Shown: positions 23,811 to 35,990 of the stretch, piece by piece | How positions within the stretch are numbered: position 1 is the first letter of the stretch | How the letters are laid out: each line of letters starts with the position of its first letter | Assembly: GCA_028554795.2 (NCBI GenBank) | Contig: CM068825.1 | Coordinates: 94,412,451-94,476,450, forward strand | DNA from: Sinohyriopsis cumingii | Lineage: Eukaryota > Mollusca > Bivalvia > Unionida > Unionidae | Length of the DNA stretch: 64,000 bases | Direction of reading: 5' to 3' | Made by a program: the position numbers and the translations under genes | The notes under the pieces: model-generated | What the model was told of the DNA's origin: nothing | The model's database searches: none | Seen by the model: the letters and a program-made list of their open reading frames with translations, nothing else

Positions 23811-24763
23811 CTATATGTACCTAGATGAAAAGTCATATCAACCTAGGGTTTTCTGCAGAAGACTTTTAATAATGTCATAGTTGGTGTTAAATGAAAATGG
23901 TTCTGATCTGACATCATCTATGACCACCATGGCAGCCATCTTGAAAATCTTGTTATTGCTACTATTCCTTAATGGGATCTCATATTCACCAAAAGACTAG
24001 TTATGATATTGTAACGCGCTCTGGTGTCGTCCTTAATTTGGTTTTCAATATCTAGAGGTTGACCACCCTCAATATTGTTGCAGTGTTCAAGTAAATATAA
24101 ATATAAGTGGTGAAACTTATAGGTGAAATAGATAGAGATTTGAGCAGATAATATAGAACAAACCAACATGAGCCCCTGTACATCTAAACAAACAATTTAA
24201 TCAATTACATAAAACAACCGTGAGATACCATTACATCAAGAATATACTCTGTTTTTAGATATAAAATTTTCACTGAATTACAGTAAGGAAAATAAAACAC
24301 AAATATATTTAAATAAAATAGCTGATCTGTTTACTGATAGATTTAGTTCATCATAGGATCAAGTGAACAGTCGAAGTCATTGCCTTGTGCAATTGCGTAA
24401 CCTGTTTCTTCCTTCACTCCACTGTAGCTGTTCTTTGATTCTGTTGGTTTTGCCTCTCTCAGTCCTCACTCTGTGCTTAGCACTTAGATTCACTGATACG
24501 TCACAGGATACATCTCAGAATTCGTCTCCGAATTATTATTACATTGCAGAATTAATCCATCGCACCATACGTCACAGGAGCTATTTTCTCCCTTTAAAAA
24601 AAAATAATAGAAATAGAGACAACCTAAATTTTCTGTTTATGATAACAGGGGCTTTTACATTATTCCCTCTAGTTATCAGATCTTACTATGGGTGCTAAAC
24701 AGATGCTAAGGCTATCAGCCAGCTCCACATGTCCTATAATGAACCCTAGTTAGTTTAATGACT

Positions 24764-25006
24764 AGTGTGCATTGACTGAAATGATGTAGAAACCATTAAT
24801 GTATTTCATTTATTCACATTTGTAAATTGAGGCTGGCTCGGAACCGCAATGCCTCGTGTGGTGTAATGTGTGATGTTAATGCGTGATGCATTAACATCAC
24901 ACATTACACCACATGAGGCATTGCGGTTCCGAGCCAGCCTCAATTTACAAATGCGAATAAATGAAATACATTAATGGTTTCTTCATCATTTCAGTCAATG
25001 CACACT
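24764..25006. repeat. Near-perfect 243-bp palindrome
   Basis: Two 119-nt arms are reverse complements around a 5-nt loop GTGAT (24883-24887). I count about three mismatches. The arms include GGCTCGGAACCGCAATGCCT and its complement. Both arms together form one long hairpin inside the TG...CA insertion. Confidence 0.95.
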
Positions 25007-25277
25007 CTCCCTTAATCATATGTGAAATCTTCTAGATCTGGTGAATTCACATGGATTCTCGTAATCATATTAACTAATGTAATACATTAAATTCTTAGAA
25101 CCTAATTCTTATGCAAACAAGACGACAAATTTAAACAATTGGTCCTACTTATCTAAAGAAAATTAATGTTTGACTTCCTATGCATAAACTCAACAGTTAT
25201 ACTTCATAAAGCAAATTAATATACGAATGTAGAAATTAAATTCATGCAAATATAAGTAAATAAATTCAGTAAAGCAT

Positions 25278-25278
<1 letters not shown>

Positions 25279-25325
<47 letters not shown>
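25279..25325. repeat. Microsatellite (AT)n(GT)n
   Basis: An AT run passes directly into a GT run. The Cys-Val-rich start of an ORF here is a translation of the repeat. Confidence 0.97.
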
Positions 25326-25326
<1 letters not shown>

Positions 25327-26130
25327 CACCACAAATTATACGGAATTGTCACAAATACCTTTGCTTTCAACGTTCCTTGCTCTATTGCCAAATTTGTTCG
25401 TCAGTTTCCTTTGACAACAGTCCCCTTTGGACAATAGTTTTTACGAGAGAATTTCTTCCAAATTCTGCAGCATCCTACTTTTGTTTTCTCTGGCAGAAAA
25501 AGCATAGACTGATTAAAATTTATGATGTGGCGATATTAAAACCTAGGAAATTTAGTGTGGGAAACACGCCCCTTATTCAGCGTAACCAATCAAAATCAAA
25601 TATATCTGCCACCTTTTCCAGAAGTGCCAAAGTCTGGGTCAGCTTGACCCGGTAGTTTCAGTAACAGAGTTTCTGTGATCTTTCAGTTGTGACAGTTTTA
25701 CCATGAAAATAAAGTTTACCATGTCCCTAATAGTCCGTCTGGCTGCTGTACCAACAAATGCTTAATTAAGAATGAAATTCATCCCCCCCCCCTTGAAAAG
25801 ACATTACCGATCATGCTAGTATGGCGATTTGATATGTGCCTGTCCCTTATAAATCTAATTAATTGTTCTCTGGTCTCAACTAATGTATTCTTCTTAGATC
25901 GCCAGAAATTTGCCCCTTCACAGATATCTGGTTGGTCCTGAATAAAAATGGTGCTGATCTGCCTTCAAAAATGGCTGCCACAATGAAAATATTGAAAATC
26001 TTCTCACTAAGTCACCTGACTGGATGTCATATTAACATTGGGTTTCCAAAAAGGTCTTCTAATGGTGTCTACTTTGTCCACAATCAAAATGGTGCTGATT
26101 TTGCAGTGGCTAATTTGAAACTATAATTGC

Positions 26131-27660
26131 TCATGAGTGTCAGAGAAGGTTTCAATGTTAAGCAATTAAATAAAGAAATGGTCTTGTCTTGAATTCTTAG
26201 AAGTTCTTTGAGTGTTTAGAGCATCAGTCCTTTCAAGGGATCTTGTTCTTTCTCATGTTACAGACTTTTTGTAAATACTGAAACAATTATCTATCCAAAC
26301 ATTTAAAGGAGACCTTACCTTAAAAAATGATACTAAACACATTTATTTTCAAATATTGTAATTTCAACATTTTGCTTAAATGATTAATTTTGTTATCTGT
26401 CATTACCAATAGATATACATATATCTAGCTCATATCTTATTTATCCTTCCCAATCTCTTTAAATTGATTAGTATACACATCTTTTGCTCTTTTCATGTGT
26501 TTGTGAGAGAGGGAAAGACAGAAGTTATTTGAGTGGCTGTACCAAGAAAGATTTGGTGGCAACAGTTCTTCTGGAGGCCATCCTTAGCATCTTTGCTGGT
26601 GTTAATTTGCTAGTTTTTGAATATCATATTCTTGTCTTATTTTTTTAATTTGACTTTGTTCAGATGTGCATGTAAAAACTGAAATATCAGCAGGACCAGG
26701 CAACATGGTCTACCATAGCTGTTCCATTTTTCTCATACTTAATACCTGATATGTATATTTCATTTATATTATGTACCTGGCATTTATCATGATTGTAATT
26801 GAGGGTTGTGAATGGAGTTAATGCCTACCTGACTTTTATGATTTTAAGTAAACAAGATGTTTACATAGCAAGAGTTCAAGTTTATTCTTGTTTGCAATAA
26901 GACTAGGTCAAGGAATTTTTCATTAGGATGATTATTTTTTTCCAGAACACTCTGTTGTGACATAGGTCAAGTGAAATGTGTATATAAAGGATATTTGGTA
27001 AACAACTATTCATTGCTGTTTAATATCAGTCTTGGGGAACCTGTAATCAGAGTTTATAGTTGTGCTCAGATATAATTTGAGAGGGATTATTTAAATTATT
27101 CAGTGGAATTACTTTTATGAAAGTTTTCATATCAGAAAGTGTTTTGATTTCCCGATATTATAATTTAATCAGACAGTCGTAAAAGTGGTTTACTTTCTTT
27201 CAAGACTTTGTGCTTACATCATTACAAGAAAACATGTTACCATGTCACTTTGAAATTCACCATTTGACCTTGTTTAATTGAAGTACTAGTCTTTGTCAAT
27301 ATAAACTACACATTACAAAGAGAAATCACAGTAATATACAGGGTCTCCATACTACGGGGAAATAGGGGGAATAGTCAGGAGAAATAAATTTTTTCCGGCT
27401 GTGAAAAGTGTTTGAATTTTGCAAATATTGACAAAAGTCTGGAAAAACCAGTAAATTTTCCTCCACAATTTGATGCCCGAAACAATTATGTAATTGAGTT
27501 GTACCTGAACTGTTCGTGAGTCAAATTTATCGAGTTCTAACCAGAATATTAGGAGGTTGTAGTATGAATCATTTGGATGCTTGCCATAAATATATTTGGT
27601 GAGGCAATCCAAATGGTCAGTGGATAAAATTCATCTAGTAGACTTTTTGTTTCACAGACA
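26131..27660. other. Intronic DNA, nothing recognised
   Basis: AT-rich intron sequence with no supported gene or repeat. Confidence 0.5.
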
Positions 27661-28095
27661 ACTCAATATCCATATCTTTTTTTTATATTGAAGGTATGAA
27701 AACCAGTCTAGCATCTCAAAAGGCCAACATAGTGGCATTAAAGCATAGCCGCTTAGCGGATGGGCTAGCAAACTTGAACAATTTAAATCAAGTTATGCAT
27801 GCATGAAAGTGATATAAAAATTATTTATTTTCTCAGAAATTGCAAGAATTAAAATCATTATGTCTTTAATCAACTGAAAGATGATAAAACTAATGTGTTG
27901 ATGAAATTTGAGCTGGTACGACCACACAGAATCTCACAACTGTCATTTTCAAATATTGTAGAATTTGTTTAAAATGAAAGTTATATACTGTTTGTATAAA
28001 AATACAAAAATGAAAGAGCACAAAATTCTCTATATTTATTCCAAGACCAACTTCTGGAGTTTTGTTGTATCACATGATTATCACGTTGACATGTG

Positions 28096-31000
28096 GACAT
28101 AGAACACAATTAATTTTACTATATAGTCTCTATGTTTGTTTCTCAGTACTGACCTTTCCACTGTCTGACATTCAATAGAAATCATCTGTTAATCTAAAAT
28201 ACCCTCAAAGATGAATTCACTATGAAGTTCTTGTCAAAGGTTCACCTGCATTTTTTTGAGAGGCTGGACTGTAAACAGAGCAGCATGTAAACAGAACACA
28301 GATTTCCAGTTCATCACCAAGGCCTTATTACTCACTGTGCACTGTTGCTGAAATACACATGGACAACCACACCCGTAGCTCATATTCTCAAGAATAAACA
28401 ATTACCTTTAAATCCCTACCAAAAATGCATAAATCTAACTCTTCTGTCACCACCAAAATTAGAGAGGAAAAAATGTTCTAAAAATAGACTAGAACTACAT
28501 TCATGGGTTCTGAACCAGAACTATTAATTGTGACATGATTCCTGACAGGCCCAATATTTTATGGCCAAATTTTGTCAAACTTTTATATTTGCATGCCACA
28601 CCTATTTCAACTTTTTACATGAAGTCTTTTTGAATTTCCTTACAAACAAGACATGTGACACCTGTCAGAAAGTGTGTAGTGCTGGTGTTCCACAAGGTGC
28701 AAGTTTTGGTCCAAGTGCTCTTGAGAAACCAAAACTAAATTTGCTATATCTTCCTTAATTGTAATACAAGATAAGGCCTGTCTAAAAATATGTTTGAAAT
28801 TTAAAAATATTGATAAATTACATTTTAATGGAAATTTAAATAAACATTAAATTTTAAAAACTAAATTTTATTGAAAAATTAAATTTTCATGCAAGTTTGA
28901 AAACTCAGCTGGACAAGTTTTAGACAGCAAAGTTGACTAATGAATGGTATTTAAAACAAATGGTAGTTTGGGTCTGTATTAACTGATAACATTTTTCCCA
29001 GGGGCAGTGAAGCAACATAGCTCAGTGGTTTTGGCAGCAAACTGCAATATGCCTGTCCAGATGCATATAGGTGTACACACTAAAGAAACAATGACAGGTG
29101 CTATGTTCCACATTTATTGTGTCAGGTACTTAGGCAGTTGTTTGTATAACTAATAGGGCACTCAGATTTAAAGTTCTGATGGGCACTCAGATTTAAAGTT
29201 CTGATGGGACCACTACCATGTTTTATAGCAAAAATGCATTCCATTTCAATGTTGATAACTACAAAAGGCGACAATGGGATAGGAAAATACAGTTTTTACG
29301 GAGGCTCTACCTTCCTGAACAGTTGTGCTAATCTCTCTCATGAAGTCCTAAGCCATGTCTTTGAGGTGCTATGTATCAGTGTGGTGATATGAACTAATCT
29401 TGGTCACTAATGGCAGTACACTGCACGTCCTTATGAAACCTTGTTATCATCACCGGACTACTGGAGAGCTTCCAAGCTGATCCAACTCTAACACTTTGTT
29501 CCAGATACCAGGCTAGACCTGAAAAGATACAGCATGTTTCACTTAATTCTAGAAAACAGTAAGATGTAGGTAAATGAAGTTAAAATGTGATAGATCTGGT
29601 GATTTCAAAATAACATTAAGATTGCAAGCAACAGAAAAAATATTAAACTTGACAGAGTGACAATCAGAAATTTGAAGCAATGGCCATGTATTAAAGTGAT
29701 AAATTCATCTTTAAAATATATGAGGTTTCTAGAAGCATATTTAGCCATTTACAGGTTAAATAACTAATCAGGTAGACTATGTATCACAAAGTTTAAGGCA
29801 ATGTTGGGGCGGTGAGGTTTGATCATTGGTACAAACATTAGTACATACCAGTATACAGGAAAGTCAAGCGACAATGTACTAAATTAAAATATATTACTAT
29901 AAGCAGTCTTATTCATAGGGGAAATAATAATTTTGAATATTGCAAGTGAATACAGCCAAATGTGGCCACACAGATCAACTATAGTACATGTACCAATAAA
30001 TCTTATATCATCAGCTAAATGTGAAGTTTTGAAATTCTGATCCCCAAAAGTTGTAAACAAGTATGGAAATTTGCATATGTGGGACATATGCAATATACTT
30101 GTTAAGATCAAATGTGCAAACATAATTCAAATGATCTGTTTGAACATTTATAGTGTATTTTTAAGAGTGTTAATTACCAATCATTAAGCTCAATGATTCA
30201 GTGGAACCAGATATCAGCTGATGCTACAATACTGCACTGTCAAAGTACTAAATTCAAATATGTTACCATACATAGGCATAATCATGATGAAAATAACATT
30301 TTGGGATATTTTCAGTGCACACAGGCAGAAATGTGCCTTACAGATTCACTGTAGGTACAGTCAGTCTATATGATGTACTGAATGTGAACTTTTGATCCCA
30401 GACATTCTAAAACATGGATATTTGTTCATGTGCAATATGTAACCATGTTAAGATCGGTTGTACAAAGTTAAATTCAAATAATCTGTTTGAATATTCCTTA
30501 TGTAATCTTTAGAGTGTCAGTTAACAGGATTATTAGTAATAAATAATGCATAAGCAAGATGGATCAATGCCGCACTACATCAGTCATTATCTTAACCAAA
30601 CTGAACATTTTGCTGTTTTCTTACATCCAAGGGTAAATATACCTGGGGAAAGTATATTTTATCCCTTAGACCTGTATTTCATTCTCGGACAGTTTAAAAT
30701 TATTTAGTAGAGAACTTGAGTAGGTTCTAGTATAAAGTTTCCATCTATGTCCTCTCACTAAATACCCTATAACTATATTTATAAACAATTACTGAAGGCT
30801 ATACTAGCATATATGTGTTACTCAGGAGGTTACCCCATCATAAACACATAAATTAACTGCTTGGACCCCTAATAAATAGTTTGACCAATACAAAATAGAA
30901 TTTTGTCTTCATGTATTTTAAACGAAGGTCTCATTTTGACTTACAAAGATATTTTCTCTGACAAAATTTGACAAATATCCATCACTGGAGCTTGTATATG

Positions 31001-31700
31001 GTGTAGGAATATATACATGCTGATATCATTTAATATCATTCCAAAAAATATATATATGTGCATTTTGGCGGGAAAATTTTAATTTTTTATTTTAAAAAAA
31101 TGTCAGTTACATTTTTTGAATAAAAATTAATTTTTTATTTTTAATTTCAGTCTTATATTTTCAAAGTCAATATTCATAACATATTCAAGTTTCATGTGTC
31201 TATCAATAATAATAAAGAAGTTATACCAATTTAAATTTTACTCAGATACTGAACTGACAGGACATAGAACACAATTTTACTATATATTCTCTACATTTGT
31301 TTCTCAGTACTGACCTTTCCACTGTGTGACAATCAATACAAATCATATGTTAATCTAAAATACCTTCAAAGATGAATTCACAGTGAAGTTCTTGTCAAGG
31401 TTCACCTGCATTTTTTGGAGAGGCTTAACTGTAAACAGAGCAGCATGTAAACAGAACACAGATTTCCAGTTCATCACCAAGGCCTTATTACTTACTGTGC
31501 ACTGTTGCTGAAATACACATGAACAACCACACCCGTAGCTCATATTCTCAAGAATAAACAATTACCTTTAAATCCCTACCAAAAATGCATAAATCTAACT
31601 CTTCTGTCACCACCAAAATTAGAGAGGATAAAATGTTCTAAAAAGAGACTAGAACTGCATTCATTGGTACTGAACCAAACTATTAATTGGACCTAGTTCC
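28096..31700. mobile_element. LTR-like non-autonomous element, 3.6 kb
   Basis: The insertion is absent from copy 2 of the block. It is flanked by the 5-bp duplication ATGTG (28091-28095 and 31701-31705). Two direct repeats of about 440 bp bound it (28096-28542 and 31261-31700), both beginning GACATAGAACACAATT and ending near TTCC, with roughly 90% or better identity by eye. The ends are not the usual TG...CA. The interior, 28543-31260, has no clear gene. A short stretch near 28680 reads SAGVPQGASFGP, reminiscent of a reverse-transcriptase block, but it is isolated. TGACAG borders both ends of the interior. Confidence 0.75.
29877..30530. repeat. Diverged two-copy tandem duplication
   Basis: About 29877-30175 and 30241-30530 share the same succession: ATATTACTAT/ATGTTACCAT, ATAGG--AAT, TGAA-TTTTGA, ATCTGTTTGAA, and AGAGTGT-AGTTA-like words. 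Copies are strongly diverged. They lie inside the LTR-like element. Confidence 0.6.
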
Positions 31701-33195
31701 ATGTGCTCTCATGCAGGGAGCATATGAAGCAGGTAATCAGACTACTCTGCCTGATGAATGAGACTGGAAAAGTTTCTTGTAATTGTTCTCGAAATAAATA
31801 TGTTGAGAATTATATGTTCTTTCTGGTTTTTACAAAAAGTATCAGACTTTCATTTAATAAAATTGAAATTTTGTACAACAACATTAAAAAGGAGTTTTTT
31901 GTTGATATCATGTGACTATTGGACATCCAATGTCATTGTTTGAGAGTTGTGAAGTCATGTGACTGTTAACGCAAATGGCGAATACCCGGTCAGGTTTCAT
32001 CTAAGCCGAGTTTTATCTAGTCTGTCAGCGGATTAAAGAAATAACAATTATAATACTTGCCATTTTTTGAGAAAATAAATATTTTTCATATTGATTTCAT
32101 GCAGGTATAAATCAATATAACAGTTTAAATTTGCTAGGCCCACTGGTAAACTATCTTATGGTGGCAGCAGATTCCAAATTTTTGATATGTAATTGCTGTG
32201 AACCCACACTCCATCTGAAATGTCCAGATGTGAAAAATGGGGTAGGAATATGCGGAGGAAACCTGGATTAGAAAAGTTTCAAATCTCTGAACTGAACTTT
32301 GGTGCGAAACTATTACACAGTGATGTGTAGCTTGAAGCATTGGTTTTAGATCTTAAGTAGAATGCAGGAGAAATGGGAAATTGTCATCCCTTTTATTATA
32401 TATTAAGAAACGATAAGAGCCCATGTATCAATACAGGTTTGGGGACTGGTTTATTGAACTATAAAAAGACAAGTTGATTCTACATAAAATTCAGTCCTTG
32501 TTTATAGAACAATATGTTATTTTGAAGGTCTTTTGTCAAAATTTAAATCAACCCTTTTGTAAATGTCTTTAAATGATGAAATTTTTAACCAGATCATCTT
32601 AAGGAGTTTAGGTTGGTTAAAAATCTTGTCTGAGATTTTATTGGCACACATAAATTCAGGGTTAAACTTTTTTCATTACAAGATAAGATTCTAATACTTT
32701 GCATTTATTGGGTTTTTTTTCATACTGTGATGGGTAATGTTTTCTTTGTATAACATGCACATATATTTTTGTATAACATGCACACATATTGCTCTAGAAT
32801 TCTTTAGAATTAAAGGTTTGAAAGGAAACAAAATAATTTATGTTCATTATGTTGTTTCCATGTAGCAACATAATGCAGGTCAGCAAAGTAAATTTAGAAT
32901 TCATATTCAGTACATTGAAATGGCTTTAAATGCCAGTTTTTAGGAATATAGTCAGATTTGTTTCGTGTGACTCATTATGTGGTTTTGTACATGATCATCT
33001 TTTCCAACATATGTTTTGGAGAGTCTTGAAAGAGAAACATCTTCAGATTTTGAAAAGGCATGTTTTATAATCCAAAATGTTCCTTAATTCCATTCAGTAA
33101 TGGTCATATGTTAACCTTGAAAAAATGAATTTCATCCTGGAAAAAACCTGGAAAAGACCTGGAAATTTATATTTAGAAAAGCATGGGAACCATGA

Positions 33196-35430
33196 GTGTA
33201 TTATCTGGATATTCATATTGGACCATCCTTAATTATAAAGAAAATTGGTGAAATAAGTCAGTAAATATAGTTTGAATTTCTTCAAAACCAAATCTGATGT
33301 TGCTTCATGATTATTTTGGCCATTGAATATACAGGAGCTAAAGAGATAAGTACCCTTCATCTTTAAAAAAAGTCATTGCGATAACATTAATGATAAAATT
33401 GGAGACTTAGCTGTGACAAAGACATTTGTATATCTGTTGTTCTGGTGTTTTCTTTCTTCTTCTCCTTATCTTCATTTTAAAATTCCACTGGATATCAAAT
33501 AAGAAACTAGTTCTTGTGCATTCAGTGTCTTGACAATGAGAATTGATATCATTGGTCTGTGCAGTAATCAAATAAACCATGCTGTATTTGTTGCTCAAGT
33601 GCCTCACATGACGTATCCTTTACAGATATTGTACTCTGTTACAAAACTCATAAATATCTTTTGAATATTTTAGGATTAATCAATAAGGAATAATTGTATT
33701 GTAATGTTAACAAAATAAAATTCCTGATACATACACAAAACAGTTTTTGTGGCTGACATAAATATTGTTAATTCTTCACTATATACTTTCACAACATCCA
33801 GCTATTACACTTGTCCAGATTGTTGAGCACAGCATGCTTGAGAAGAAAATGATTATTATATACATACATTTTCTATTCATGGCGGTTTCTGGCAATATGT
33901 TTATAGCAGGTCAGTGCTAACCATAAACGTAGGCTAAATGTTTTAAATGAAAAGAGAAAGCGGTATCAGAGGTTATCAACAATATTTAATGGAAATATGC
34001 ACATCATTTAAACAATGTTGCATTACAAAAGTTTTGCACATGCTGTCATTAACTATTATGCATATTGTGTGCAGTTTCATAATTTAAGATGTTTTATTTT
34101 TTGGCAGTAAGCTTAATAAGGGCTTGTTGACCATCATGTCTACAATCCGCTTCATAAAAAAGTTGCCACTGTGGAAGAGAAAACCATTGGCATTGTTAAT
34201 GATGTAGTTGCTTTCTAGAGGTATGTGGTATTACCAGTATGCCAGTTTGTATTTTTTCTGGTAGTAAATACCACATTACTTTTTCATTGTACCAATACTT
34301 CTGTAGTTTCCATCAATAAGGAATGTATGGAAATTCCAGAGTAATCTTGTTATGACTTTAATACCAGTAATATTAACAATGTATTTTCATTATTCATGAA
34401 AAAATAATTGAAAATACTTTTTTTACAAAGCGGTTGAATCTGTCACAAATTAATGGTGAAAATTACAAATGTAATTATATTTATAATCTTTTAATCACAT
34501 GTTTGACATGTGTCATGTATGCAAATGCAGTGTCCAGATTGAATGTTGTGAAAGTTATTTGCGCTAAAACCAACTTCTGAAAACATTTTGTATTAAAACA
34601 ATAAATTGAAAACCCCACATATGTGTTTGTTATTACTATCATATGTGAATGTGTTAAGCACATATATTCCTTTATAAGACTGTGAACCATAGGATGATTT
34701 TCAGGAACATAGTTATTTTCTGTCTGAATCTTGCATAAATTCTCCCGTTCATTGAATATTTTCTCATTGTTGTGTGTGAGTTTTATGTTTACTGGCATTG
34801 TTTGATAAATATCTTGCCCAAGTGTTGGCATTCTTCTCAGTGTGTATCTGACTATTAATAGTGTAGTTACTAAATTTTAAACTTCATTATCAACACTTCC
34901 TGTTTTTAATTATAGGCTCTATAATGTCAGCATGATGTCTTTTCACAGTGTCTACTATACTGTAATCTTAATCATCCCACTTTAGTTACAGTTTTTAGCT
35001 TACAACTGATATAACAGCTAACATGCTCATAGCAAATCCATCTTCTGTAAGGTACTGACCATTACATTTTTTGGTGGGGGCTGTGATTTTCCATTGAGTT
35101 GAAACATTTTCTTTTCTTTTATCTCAAGATAATTTATATTTCTTTTCCTAATAATATCGTGGAAAAAATATGGTATTATTTTGCTTTAAACAAAAGCAAG
35201 ATATTTAATCCAGTTATTGACAGATAGAAATTAAACAAAATCCCAGAGCACTGAAGTGTTGGTCCCAAATATCATTGTGCTTATATCATGGTACATTTCA
35301 TGGTATGTCCATGTACACATTTTTTTGTGGTTTCCTGCTCATTGCTCAGAAAGCAACCTGGCATATTGGGCTCTCATCTTTTAGCAATGATGCCAGTCCA
35401 CTGTCAATTTTGGCCTTAATTATTTAAAAT
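33196..35430. other. Intronic DNA, nothing recognised
   Basis: AT-rich intron sequence without supported genes. Chance ORFs only. Confidence 0.5.
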
Positions 35431-35439
35431 ATAAAAAAA

Positions 35440-35990
35440 TTATAAATTATGTCTTCTCAAAAACTGTTGGGATGAATTTGAACAAATTTGACAGAAAACA
35501 TTCAGGAAGTAAGGGCTTTCAAATTGGTACAGATAATGCAAATTCACTATTAACTATGGCCATCATTGGTAAAAATAGAAAGTCTTTCAAATGATTTCAT
35601 CAAATCCACTAAGCAGAATATTGACCAAATGTTGCAGAAAACATCTTTTCTTGGCACACTTTTGAGTTCTTCAAACAATTTATGTCTGCCATCAATTGCT
35701 GTCTTATTCTACTTATTCAAAAATGCTATGCAACAGAACTTGACCAAATTTGACAGAAAGCGTCCATGCTTGAGGGCCATTCATATTTATAAAAACGATT
35801 TAGATCCACAATCAAATATCTTTACCATTGTAAACAATAGAAAAACATTTACATTGCCATAAACTGCTGAACTGAATTTGACCAGCTTGGACAGAAATTG
35901 GCTTGGCATAATGGCCTTCAAGTATTTCACAAATAATTTTGATCTGCCATCAAATATGCATAAAGGTATTGTTGCGATCTCTAGGGGCTT
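35440..35990 (+). repeat. Degenerate ~137-bp repeat, first locus
   Basis: Three to four units contain TCTCAAAAACTG, TTTGACAGAAA-CATTC, TTCAAAT and a CATCAAAT--GGCCATCATT-like segment. The same family occurs at 42400-43570. It shares wording with the 145-bp family and may be a distant relative. Confidence 0.6.

Larger units (their letters stand above)
24010..25922. mobile_element. 1.9-kb insertion with TG...CA ends (solo-LTR-like)
   Basis: The degenerate host repeat breaks at TTATGATAT and resumes at GATATCTGGTTGGTCC. The insert begins TGTAACGCGCTCTGG, ends CCCCTTCACA, and has the 5-bp duplication GATAT at 24005-24009 and 25923-25927. TG...CA ends with a 5-bp duplication suggest a long solo LTR or a related non-autonomous LTR element. 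It contains the 243-bp palindrome at 24764-25006 and an (AT)n(GT)n microsatellite at about 25279-25325. No coding domain recognised. Confidence 0.7.
20780..26130 (+). repeat. Array of degenerate ~145-bp repeats, interrupted by insertions
   Basis: The same succession recurs: a CATCTTGAAAATCTTGTTATT-like segment, AATGGATGGTCATAT, GCATGGGGTTTTCAC, AGAAGACTTCTTATGAT, TAGTTGGTCCTAAATGAAAA and CTGACATCCAATATGGCCAC. Starts of the CTTGAAAA word at 20831, 20977, 21121, 21263, 21396, 21545 and 21690 give a period of 133-149 bp. Units also occur at 22550-22800, 23820-24009 and 25923-26130, between three separate insertions. A second locus is at 50180-51540. Confidence 0.88.
27665..33195 (+). repeat. Paralogous block, copy 1 (split by an LTR-like insertion)
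   Basis: The parts 27665-28095 and 31706-33195 align in order with 59240-59576 and 60894-62276. Shared words include TATGAAAACCA, TAGGCCCACTGGTAA, CTGTATCAATACAGG-like text, AAGACAAGTTGATT and TAGCAACATAATGCAGGTCA. Divergence is clear but alignment is continuous. The block is about 1.9 kb without insertions. It may be a segmental duplication or two copies of a long unnamed repeat. Confidence 0.85.

Noticed and set aside
24363..25655. ORFs of 111 and 118 codons inside the 1.9-kb insertion
   Set aside because: No motifs were recognised; one begins in a (GT)n tract, and the surrounding element looks non-coding.
28561..28758. Reverse-transcriptase gene suggested by SAGVPQGASFGP
   Set aside because: The motif is isolated, the usual following residues are absent and no other RT block lies in frame nearby.
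35566..35862. 98-codon ORF
   Set aside because: It lies across degenerate ~137-bp repeat units and has no recognisable domain.
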